Of a DNA stretch of 64,000 nucleotides, positions 1 to 7,047 are shown in pieces. Under the pieces are notes generated by a model. It saw only the letters and a program-made list of their open reading frames with translations. It ran no database searches and was not told the DNA's origin. This DNA is from an uncultured bacterium (lineage in GTDB: Bacteria > Cyanobacteriota > Vampirovibrionia > Gastranaerophilales > Gastranaerophilaceae). The stretch lies in assembly GCA_900553895.1 (NCBI GenBank), contig USFB01000002.1, forward strand, positions 61,211 to 125,210. The letters run 5' to 3'. Numbering within the stretch: the first letter of the stretch is position 1; the number at the start of each line of letters is the position of its first letter. The position numbers and the translations under genes were made by a program.

Positions 1-72
1 AGCAAGCGTTCCGTTTGAGGAAAGCTCAATTAAACATTCGCCGATTATTGCGATATCTACTTTTGGCTCCAT
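1..72 (-). CDS. kdgK: 2-dehydro-3-deoxygluconokinase (PfkB family), N-terminus only
   Basis: An ATG at 72 (minus) opens a frame that runs off the window. Its first residues (MEPKVDIAIIGECLIELS) are the typical first strand and substrate-binding start of KDG kinases of the PfkB/ribokinase family. The start lies inside the 3' end of the KDPG aldolase gene (16 nt overlap), so the two are probably translationally coupled. Kinase plus aldolase would convert KDG to pyruvate and glyceraldehyde-3-phosphate. Only 24 codons are visible, so another PfkB sugar kinase is possible; the aldolase neighbour favours KDG kinase. Confidence 0.75.
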   Translation of the reverse strand, partial: MEPKVDIAIIGECLIELSSNGTLA

Positions 73-686
73 TTAGTATAATCCTTTATTTCAAGTAAAA
101 TTTCTTCTGTGCGGTTTGTGATTTCTTTTGGAGTGAATCCGTTGTAGAAGTCACGACCGATGCCAACAGCTGTCGCGCCTGCTTTAATATAAGTTACCGC
201 GTCGCCCAATTTAATATTTCCCATTGGCATTAAGTTCAGAAATGGCATTTGTCTTAAAATATCTTCTATGTATTGAACACCACCCATTGCGTCTGTTGGA
301 AATAATTTAATTAAAGGAATTCTTGATTTCCATGCGTTGTATGCTTCATTAGCAGTTGAAGCTCCTGCAATAAATGGCACTTGTTTGTTTTTAGAAATTT
401 TCACCATGTTCATTTGAAAAATTGGTGAAGAAAACAATTTCGCACCACATTCAAGTGCAGCGTCTGCTTGCATAGAGGTAATAATTCCACCTGCGCAAAC
501 ATTTGCGAATTTTGAAACTTCTTGAATTGCTTCATAGATTGAAGGGTTCTCAACATTGATTTCTAAAACTCTTATTCCACCATCTACTAAGGCTTTTGCT
601 ATTTCTATTGTTTGACTTGCTTCTTTGCATCTGATAATCGGATAAATCTTATCCTGACCAATCATTTGTATGTAATTTTCACTCAT
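57..686 (-). CDS. eda: KDPG/KHG aldolase
   Basis: 209 aa, the usual length for the class I KDPG/KHG aldolase family, which cleaves 2-keto-3-deoxy-6-phosphogluconate to pyruvate and glyceraldehyde-3-phosphate. Visible landmarks are the catalytic-base segment EINVENP (Glu about 42) and the Schiff-base lysine in IKLFPTDAMGG (Lys about 127), followed by the phosphate-binding glycines (GIGRDFYNG). It starts at an ATG after AAAGAGGAT. The downstream gene overlaps its end and looks like KDG kinase, so the pair forms the KDG to KDPG to triose module. KDPG versus KHG preference cannot be read from sequence. Confidence 0.9.
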   Translation of the reverse strand: MSENYIQMIGQDKIYPIIRCKEASQTIEIAKALVDGGIRVLEINVENPSIYEAIQEVSKFANVCAGGIITSMQADAALECGAKLFSSPIFQMNMVKISKNKQVPFIAGASTANEAYNAWKSRIPLIKLFPTDAMGGVQYIEDILRQMPFLNLMPMGNIKLGDAVTYIKAGATAVGIGRDFYNGFTPKEITNRTEEILLEIKDYTKWSQK

Positions 687-935
687 TTATATATCCTCTT
701 TGGCTATATTATAACATAACAATTAAAATGGAGTCTTCTTTAAAAAAAAGGAATCGTTAATGAGGCTTTGTGATAAAAACTTACTGGTGCAAAGAATTGC
801 ACCCCACCTTTCTAAATTAAAAATGGATAATGGACAATTGAAAATTATTTAAAACGATTTTCCATTTTCTACTTTCAAATTTCCATTGAAAAAAACAGGG
901 TGCAATTTTTTGCGCTATTAACTGTTATCCTGTTT
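687..935. other. Intergenic region with dispersed hairpin element
   Basis: 249 bp between eda and fliF with no convincing gene. It holds a small hairpin (GGTGCA/TGCACC, about 785-802). At about 823-886 there is an imperfect inverted repeat built from ATGGATAATGG/TTTCCATT-type arms around a centre ATTTAAAAC. Related sequence occurs at 5265-5305 and 45884-45940, so this looks like a dispersed repeat copy. Confidence 0.5.
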
Positions 936-2606
936 TTAACCTTGCTCAATCCAACTTCTGATTTTTTCGCCGGCTTCGCCTTCGTCTACGCCGTCAAATT
1001 CACGTTTAAGTTCTCTTAACGCATCGCGAATTTCGGCTCCTGAAGTTGGAATTGCAACAGGTTTGTTTTGCTGTTCCAACAAACCTTGTTGAAGTTGTGA
1101 TTGTTTTTCTATCATATCAGCAGCGTTGACGCTCAAATCTTTGATTTGTTTTTCCTGTGCTTCGTTCATTTCTCTTAATCGCATCAACTCTTCTTCTTGA
1201 GCAGCTTTAGCTGCATTGATTTTTTGAGTTAAAGCCTTGTGTCCAAAGAATAGACCGAATGCAAGTAATGCAATTGCTAACCACCAAGGATTTCCGTGCT
1301 CAGCCTTAATTGGTGCTTTAACGTTCTTATCACCCGCCATGAATGGATCTAAAGAATCAGCAAAAGCGATTGTTACATTTTCAGGATCTGCTTTAGGGCT
1401 TGCAGCGTGTGCAACTAACTCTTTCAATTCTTCCAAAGTCAATTCAACAGGCAATGCATCTTTTTCTAAAGTTACAGCAATTGAAATTTCTTCTAAAGTT
1501 CCCGGTGACATATATTCATTTGTTTGAACTTTTGTTACACCATACTGGGTTTCACGCGCTGTTCTTGAATAGCTTCTGTTTTGTGTAGAATCTGAACTTC
1601 CTGCAGGCAAACCATTTGGAAGATAAACGCTTACAGCATTTGTATTCTTATTAACGTCCTGTGTTTGATCACCTAATCCTTCAGAGAAAGTTTGTTCATT
1701 AACAGCGGCTTTCTTTTCAGGGTCGTAAGCAATTGTAAATTTTTCAACAGGTGCTTGTTTAAGGAATGTGCTAACCGTTGCAACATATTTACCCTGACCG
1801 ATTAATCTGTTCAATTGAGTTTGAACTTTTTCTTGCATATATTTATCGTTTTCTTGAAGTTTTGCAAGCATTTCGGATTGAGCATCAATCATACTGTTAT
1901 AAACGTGTCCATTTGTATCTGTAATTGAGATGTTTTCTGCTTTCAAGCCTGAAACACTACCTAATAACAAGTTAGAAACAGCTTTTATCGTTCCCATGTT
2001 AAGAGTTTGACCAACATCAACTTGAAGTTGAACAGTAGCGGTTATCGGTTTTTGCATAGAAGAAAACATTGTTTGTTCCGGAATAGAAATAAATACAGAC
2101 GCGTTTTCAATTCCGTCAATTCTTCTTATTAATCGCGCAAGTTCGCCATCCATTGCACGAACTAATCTAATTCTTTTATCTTCCTTTGTGGAGGTAAAAT
2201 CACCTTTATCAAAAATTTCTAATCCAACGTTTTGGTCATACAAACCACTTTCAACGATTACCATAATAGCTCTATCACGTTGTTCGGTTGTACATTTTTT
2301 CATCCCCGGGGTACAGTCGCCTTTTTTAAGTTTTAAAACAGATTTTGTACCATCAACCGCACGAGCCGCAACAATATTGTTTCTTGCTAATAGGGCTTGA
2401 ATTTCTAAAGCTTTTCCTAAATTGTCGGTTGTAAGTAAATCAACGTCTTCTTTCAAAGGTTCTTTACTTACATCAATTTGTTCATCTTTGGATTTATTAG
2501 ACATTGCTAAAGACCCGCAAATGATAAAAACTACCAATACGAGTACAATACCACCGGCTACGGAGGCTAAAAGCACTTTATTTTCTAATAATTTTTTGAA
2601 ATCCAT
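936..2606 (-). CDS. fliF: Flagellar M-ring protein FliF
   Basis: 556 aa YscJ/FliF-family protein forming the MS ring at the flagellar base in the inner membrane. It has an N-terminal membrane segment (about residues 12-34), ring-building motif domains including LARLIRRIDGIENASVFIS, a second membrane segment (about 437-458, WWLAIALLAFGLFFG), and a cytoplasmic tail ending in a charged helix (REFDGVDEGEAGEKIRSWIE). That tail matches the position where FliG binds. fliE lies 47 bp upstream on the same strand. Unusually, no fliG follows: the next gene is KDPG aldolase. A non-flagellar type III ring is less likely given the FliE neighbour. Confidence 0.9.
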   Translation of the reverse strand: MDFKKLLENKVLLASVAGGIVLVLVVFIICGSLAMSNKSKDEQIDVSKEPLKEDVDLLTTDNLGKALEIQALLARNNIVAARAVDGTKSVLKLKKGDCTPGMKKCTTEQRDRAIMVIVESGLYDQNVGLEIFDKGDFTSTKEDKRIRLVRAMDGELARLIRRIDGIENASVFISIPEQTMFSSMQKPITATVQLQVDVGQTLNMGTIKAVSNLLLGSVSGLKAENISITDTNGHVYNSMIDAQSEMLAKLQENDKYMQEKVQTQLNRLIGQGKYVATVSTFLKQAPVEKFTIAYDPEKKAAVNEQTFSEGLGDQTQDVNKNTNAVSVYLPNGLPAGSSDSTQNRSYSRTARETQYGVTKVQTNEYMSPGTLEEISIAVTLEKDALPVELTLEELKELVAHAASPKADPENVTIAFADSLDPFMAGDKNVKAPIKAEHGNPWWLAIALLAFGLFFGHKALTQKINAAKAAQEEELMRLREMNEAQEKQIKDLSVNAADMIEKQSQLQQGLLEQQNKPVAIPTSGAEIRDALRELKREFDGVDEGEAGEKIRSWIEQG

Positions 2607-2653
2607 ATTCCTACCCTATATTATTATACACATACATATCAAATATGAGAAGT

Positions 2654-2992
2654 CTAAATTTGAATTTGCATTATTTTATCATACGCTTGGATGATTTTTC
2701 CTGTCGCAGTTGTTGCAACATTTACGGCAATTTCTGCTTTTGACATAGCAACCATAACATCATGAATATCGACGTTTTCAGAGCCCATCATAGCGTCTTT
2801 CAATAAGTTATCAGGAGCATTCATAGATGTATTGAGGTTTTCAACAAGTCCTGACATTACGCTTTGGAAGTCTGCACCAGCCGGTTCTTCGACACGACTC
2901 ATTCTTGCAGATGGCATATCGCCCCAGCTATCAAGTTTTGTGTGCTGAATTCTTGCTTCTAAATCGTATCTTGGATAAAAACCGTTAAACAT
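2654..2992 (-). CDS. fliE: Flagellar hook-basal body protein FliE
   Basis: 112 aa from the ATG at 2992, which has GAGGTG 6 nt upstream; a GTG three codons earlier overlaps that ribosome site and is less likely. The C-terminal half carries the FliE signature, with SGLVENLN and a terminal helix resembling MSKAEIAVNVATTATGKI followed by YDKIMQIQI. FliE is the adaptor between the MS ring and the proximal rod. The N-terminus (MFNGFYPRY) resembles the FNG-type motif of several unknown proteins in this window. Upstream there is only a partial sigma-28 minus-10 (CCGATAA), without a clear minus-35. Confidence 0.88.
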   Translation of the reverse strand: MFNGFYPRYDLEARIQHTKLDSWGDMPSARMSRVEEPAGADFQSVMSGLVENLNTSMNAPDNLLKDAMMGSENVDIHDVMVAMSKAEIAVNVATTATGKIIQAYDKIMQIQI

Positions 2993-3079
2993 ATAATTCA
3001 CCTCTTTTTTATTGTTATCGGTTGGATTTTAGTTTTTTTGAGTAGGATTTGAGAAAATCATCTGATTGGAGGAGTTATT

Positions 3080-3177
3080 AAGTCGTTAGGTCGTTAAGTT
3101 CATTTTAGTTTATAGCCAATATTAAACTTTGCTTTACATTGAAAATATTTGATACGAACTTAACGACTTAATGACTT
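3080..3177. repeat. Long inverted repeat (22-bp arms)
   Basis: The left arm (3080-3101, AAGTCGTTAGGTCGTTAAGT plus TC) and right arm (3156-3177) are reverse complements at 20 of 22 positions, with both differences being C/T transitions. They flank a 54-bp AT-rich loop. The arms are made of a repeated TCGTTA/TTAACGA unit, which continues beyond the right arm. It lies between the divergent fliE and 3260 genes and looks like an intergenic palindromic repeat rather than a terminator (no T-tract). Confidence 0.6.
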
Positions 3178-3259
3178 AACGACGACTTTCAATTCATCCG
3201 TTTGTACTATTTTTTTAATAATCCTTCAAGAAAAGTCAATATTGGTCGTTTTAAAAATT

Positions 3260-3421
3260 ATGAATTTACATGAAGAATGCTTACTAAAATACTTATTAAA
3301 CCCTTTGGATTTGCTAAAATCAACAGAGGTTTTGAAACTCAACAACACGCTGATTGAGAGAACAATTCGCGTTGATAAGCTTATTGCAAAGAACACAAAG
3401 ATTAACTATACCGGAGCTTAA
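3260..3421 (+). CDS. Possible small protein (53 aa), unknown
   Basis: An ATG-initiated frame encoding a helical, charged 53-aa peptide (MNLHEECLLKYLLNP start, INYTGA end). It ends 30 bp before the CHASE2-GGDEF gene on the same strand, and the gap contains only that gene's ribosome site. Amino-acid use (Leu, Lys, Asn, Thr) resembles real proteins of this genome. No good Shine-Dalgarno precedes its ATG, which lowers confidence. No family recognised. Confidence 0.4.
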   Translation: MNLHEECLLKYLLNPLDLLKSTEVLKLNNTLIERTIRVDKLIAKNTKINYTGA

Positions 3422-3451
3422 GTATTTTAGCTGAGCCAAGGAGAGGTAATC

Positions 3452-5260
3452 TTGAAAAATTTGGTAAAAACGAAGTGGTTTATTTTCGGAACTTATTTGT
3501 TGCTGGTTTTGGCGGCACTTTTAATAGGTTTCGTTTTGTTGCAGAATAACAGTACTTTAAGGCACGGGCTTGTGTCATTTTTTGATGTAGCTGAAAACAG
3601 AAGCTTTGATTATAGACAAGTGCTTCATATAAAAAGACATCCAAATCCAAATTCAGATATTGTGGTTTTGGCGGTTGATGATGCGAGCCTTGAATATTTA
3701 TGGGACAAATATGGCGAATGGCCTATTCCGAGAAATGTTTACGGCAATATGATTAATTACTTGGAGGCTCAAAAACCTCAAGCAATAATTTTTGACTTGT
3801 TGTTTATCAAATCAATGCGAGCGTCTAAAGATTCTGATAATGCTCTAATTTCTGCAATGAATAAATATTCTAATATTTATACAGGTATGAATTTTGATAC
3901 TCAAACATCAGATGTTAGAAAACCGATTGATTTGCCTGAGAGATTAGAAGTAAAACTTGAAAACAATTCTCATGTAAAAATCCCTCAAGAATATACAAAT
4001 TGCAGACCAATTTTATCAGAGCTTCTTAATGGCAAAGTTAATGTAGGGATGACAAATGTTACAAGAAATAATGATGGGATAATAAGAACAGTATCTCCTT
4101 TTATTCCATACAAAGGGAAATACTATCCGTTCATCTCATTTAAAGCAGGTGCTGATTACTTAAATGAAAGCCATAATAACGAATTTACGATTGATAAATT
4201 TTCTAATTTATTAGTAAGTGATACAAAAATCCCTCTAACAAAAAATGGAGAAGCAATTCTTAATTGGTACGGTCCAAGTGAAACACATACAATGATTCCA
4301 ATGTATAAATTGGTAAACGAAATGCAAGGTGGACAAAAGAGCGGTTATGATTTCAAAGATAAAATTATTATTGTAGGAACGACTGCAATGGCTTTGCAAG
4401 ATAATAAAAGTGTTCCTGTGCAAAATAATGTTTACCCGGGAGTAGAAGTTCACGCAACATTCTTTAATAATATGTTAGACGATAATTTTATTCATAAAAC
4501 TTCAACAATAACAAATGTGTTGATTATTGCAGGTGTTATAGCTTTGGTTGGTGCTATTGTAATGCTTTCAACTTCTACATTGTTTGCGTTTTTATCAACT
4601 TCATTATTTGCAATAGCATATTTATTTATTTCTTTTTATGCGATGGAATTATATAACTTGTGGATTCCTGTTGTATTACCGACATTGGCAATAATGGCAG
4701 CTTTTGCATTATCATTCCTAGCTAAATATTTAATGAAAGCCAGAGATTTTGAATATCAATACAAATTAGCTACAATAGATGGTTTAACAGAACTTTATAA
4801 TCACAGATATTTTCAAGATACTTTAAGAAAGCAAATGGATATCGCAAGAAGATACAATCAATCTTTTTCATTGATTATCGCGGATATTGATTTCTTTAAG
4901 AAGTTTAATGACACATACGGTCACCAAGCAGGCGATGCGGTTTTAAGACAAGTTGCACAAATTCTTAAAAAGAACTCAAGAACAACTGATTATGTTTGCA
5001 GATATGGTGGTGAAGAAATGAGTATTATACTTCCTAACACTTCTGCAGAAGAAGCAATGAATCACGCAAACAGAATTTGTAAAGCAATTGCAGAAAAACC
5101 GTTTCATTTGACACCTGTAGATACAGCACCTGTAACAATAAGCCTTGGTGTTGCAACTTTCCCTGAAAATGCCCAAACTCCACAAGATTTAATTGAATGG
5201 GCGGATAAAGGTTTGTATTACGCGAAAGAACACGGTAGAAATCAGGTTGGAAGATATTGA
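3452..5260 (+). CDS. CHASE2 sensor diguanylate cyclase
   Basis: 602 aa from a TTG preceded by GGAGAGG. An N-terminal membrane helix (about 8-30) is followed by an extracytoplasmic CHASE2 domain (DYRQVLHIKRHPNPNSDIVV onwards), three closely spaced membrane helices (about 352-425) and a C-terminal GGDEF domain. The active loop reads GGEEM (from residue 519), and the RxxD inhibitory site is present as RTTD (510-513), the canonical five residues upstream. It should therefore make cyclic-di-GMP under product inhibition in response to an envelope signal. A PilZ-type receptor lies at 35916. A strong terminator follows. Confidence 0.9.
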   Translation: MKNLVKTKWFIFGTYLLLVLAALLIGFVLLQNNSTLRHGLVSFFDVAENRSFDYRQVLHIKRHPNPNSDIVVLAVDDASLEYLWDKYGEWPIPRNVYGNMINYLEAQKPQAIIFDLLFIKSMRASKDSDNALISAMNKYSNIYTGMNFDTQTSDVRKPIDLPERLEVKLENNSHVKIPQEYTNCRPILSELLNGKVNVGMTNVTRNNDGIIRTVSPFIPYKGKYYPFISFKAGADYLNESHNNEFTIDKFSNLLVSDTKIPLTKNGEAILNWYGPSETHTMIPMYKLVNEMQGGQKSGYDFKDKIIIVGTTAMALQDNKSVPVQNNVYPGVEVHATFFNNMLDDNFIHKTSTITNVLIIAGVIALVGAIVMLSTSTLFAFLSTSLFAIAYLFISFYAMELYNLWIPVVLPTLAIMAAFALSFLAKYLMKARDFEYQYKLATIDGLTELYNHRYFQDTLRKQMDIARRYNQSFSLIIADIDFFKKFNDTYGHQAGDAVLRQVAQILKKNSRTTDYVCRYGGEEMSIILPNTSAEEAMNHANRICKAIAEKPFHLTPVDTAPVTISLGVATFPENAQTPQDLIEWADKGLYYAKEHGRNQVGRY

Positions 5261-5314
5261 TTAAATGGATAATTGAAAATGGAAAGTGGAAAATTGTTTT
5301 AAAACATTATATTT

Positions 5315-5346
5315 AAAAGGGTGCGCTCGTGAGCGCACCCTTTTTC
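5315..5346 (+). terminator. Intrinsic terminator after the diguanylate cyclase gene
   Basis: GGGTGCGCT and AGCGCACCC form a GC-rich stem around CGTG, followed by TTTTT. An A-run on the left side could also let it work on the minus strand. Confidence 0.9.
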
Positions 5347-5529
5347 TTTCTGATAGGCAGTAGGGTGGGAAAAGCGTGAGCGGTTCCCACCTGTTTTTGG
5401 TGCAAAAATTTACACACTACGATTCTAAGAACTCCTAAGGGCAGATCTCTCACCCGAAAAACTAAGCTTTGTAAGAGTTCTACTTAATTTTCCATCCCCT
5501 CCTCCGGATAGTGCAGTTACCATTTATGC
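5347..5529. other. Structured intergenic region upstream of the trmFO promoter
   Basis: About 180 bp without a gene. It contains a hairpin GGTGGGAA/TTCCCACC around AAGCGTGAGCGG (about 5362-5390), resembling the GTAGGGTGGG palindromic repeats of many genomes. A longer-range pairing of AGAACTC with GAGTTCT (about 5427-5483) follows. It lies upstream of the trmFO promoter, so it is not that gene's leader. On the minus strand it could be a short RNA ending at the 5315-5346 hairpin, but I recognise no RNA family. Confidence 0.35.
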
Positions 5530-5558
5530 TTCACTTATTGGTTTCTTCCCTGTATAAT
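5530..5558 (+). promoter_or_regulatory. Sigma-70-type promoter for trmFO
   Basis: TTCACT (5530-5535), 17-bp spacer, TATAAT (5553-5558), about 35 bp before the trmFO start. Confidence 0.6.
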
Positions 5559-5592
5559 AATTTTGTTCGGAGTGCAACAAATAAGGATTTAT

Positions 5593-6942
5593 ATGCAAGA
5601 AGTTAAAATAATTGGTGCCGGATTAGCGGGCTCGGAAGCTGCACTACAGCTTTCTAAAAAAGGAATTAAAGTAAAATTATATGAAATGCGTCCAAATAAA
5701 ACTACCGGTGCGCATGTAACCGAAGATTGTGCAGAATTCGTATGCTCTAACAGTCTTGGTTCTGCCGATATTTCTAACGCTAGCGGACTTTTGAAAAAAG
5801 AAATGGAATTTTTAGGTTCAGAGCTTTTGAAAATTGCTTATGAAAATGCTGTTCCGGCAGGAAATGCTTTAGCAATTGCAAGAGAAGATTTTGCAAAAGC
5901 CGTAACTGAAAAAATCAAAAATGACCCAAATATAGAATTAATTAGAGAAGAAATTACAGAAATTCCTGAAGGAAATGTAATTATTGCATCAGGCCCTCTT
6001 ACAAGTGACAAATTTGCTGATGCAATTCAAAATTTTACTAAGAGTGAACATTTACATTTTTTTGATGCAATTGCACCAATTGTTGAAGTTGAATCAATTA
6101 ACTTTGACAAAGCTTTTTGGGCTTCAAGATATGATAAAGGAGAAGCCTCTTATATAAATTGCCCGATGAATAAAGAAGAGTATGAAAACTTCTATAATAT
6201 ACTTGTGAATGCTCCTCGAATTGAACAACATCAAGTTGATAAGAATTCAAAGTATTTTGAGTCTTGCCTTCCTGTTGAAGTATTAGCTTCTCGCGGAGTT
6301 GATACGCTCAGATTTGGTCCAATGAAACCAGTCGGACTTGTAGATAAAAGAACAGGTATAGAAAACTATGCAGTTGTACAATTAAGACAAGATAATTCTG
6401 CAAAAACTTTATTTAATCTTGTTGGTTTTCAGACAAACTTGAAATGGGGAGCACAAAAAGAACTTGTACATTCTATTCCGGGGTTAGAAAACGCGAATAT
6501 TGTGCGTTACGGCGTTATGCACAGGAATACTTTTATCAATAGTTCACAAGTGCTTAATCCTACGTTAGAAACAAAAGCGCGCGAAGGGTTGTATTTTGCG
6601 GGACAAATAACAGGAACGGAAGGATATACAGAATCTATTGCAACAGGTATGCTTGCCGGGATTAATATGGCAAAAAAACTTTTAGGAGAAGCACAGCTTG
6701 TATTGCCGCGTGAAACGATGCTTGGAGCAATAACATTTTATATTACGGACAAAGCGCATTTAGAGCATATATCTTCAAGGGATAATTCGTTAAGATATCT
6801 TCCACCACAGCCGATTAATTCAAATTGGGGTATTTTGCCAACGATTGAACTTCCGAAAGGAGAAAGAAAAAATAAGAAGCTTAAAAATGAATTATTGGCG
6901 AAACGCGCGATTGATACATTGGAAAGTGTGATAAAAAGATAA
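5593..6942 (+). CDS. trmFO: Methylenetetrahydrofolate-tRNA-(uracil-5-)-methyltransferase TrmFO
   Basis: 449 aa from the ATG at 5593, chosen because AAGGA lies 7 nt upstream and the FAD-binding strand starts immediately (MQEVKIIGAGLAGSEAA). TrmFO uses FADH2 and 5,10-methylene-THF to make m5U54 in the T-loop of tRNAs. Further family signatures are CSNSLGS (about 60) and the C-terminal ITGTEGYTESIATGMLAG. It is a single-gene unit with its own promoter and terminator. GidA/MnmG is a related fold, but the length and motifs fit TrmFO. Confidence 0.95.
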   Translation: MQEVKIIGAGLAGSEAALQLSKKGIKVKLYEMRPNKTTGAHVTEDCAEFVCSNSLGSADISNASGLLKKEMEFLGSELLKIAYENAVPAGNALAIAREDFAKAVTEKIKNDPNIELIREEITEIPEGNVIIASGPLTSDKFADAIQNFTKSEHLHFFDAIAPIVEVESINFDKAFWASRYDKGEASYINCPMNKEEYENFYNILVNAPRIEQHQVDKNSKYFESCLPVEVLASRGVDTLRFGPMKPVGLVDKRTGIENYAVVQLRQDNSAKTLFNLVGFQTNLKWGAQKELVHSIPGLENANIVRYGVMHRNTFINSSQVLNPTLETKAREGLYFAGQITGTEGYTESIATGMLAGINMAKKLLGEAQLVLPRETMLGAITFYITDKAHLEHISSRDNSLRYLPPQPINSNWGILPTIELPKGERKNKKLKNELLAKRAIDTLESVIKR

Positions 6943-6957
6943 AATGTTACAAAAGTT

Positions 6958-7000
6958 AAAAATTGCCTAAAAATCATGTTTTTTTAGGCAATTTTTTTTT
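6958..7000 (+). terminator. Intrinsic terminator after trmFO
   Basis: AATTGCCTAAAAA and TTTTTTTAGGCAATT pair, followed by a run of nine T. Confidence 0.9.
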
Positions 7001-7047
7001 AGAGAATGACTTTATATAAATAGTAAGGTTTATAAAGGTTTATTATT

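Noticed and set aside
5347..5529. 6S RNA, SRP RNA or tmRNA in this gap
   Set aside because: No end-to-end closing stem with a central bubble, no SRP GGAAG loop and no tag-peptide ORF; only local hairpins are visible.
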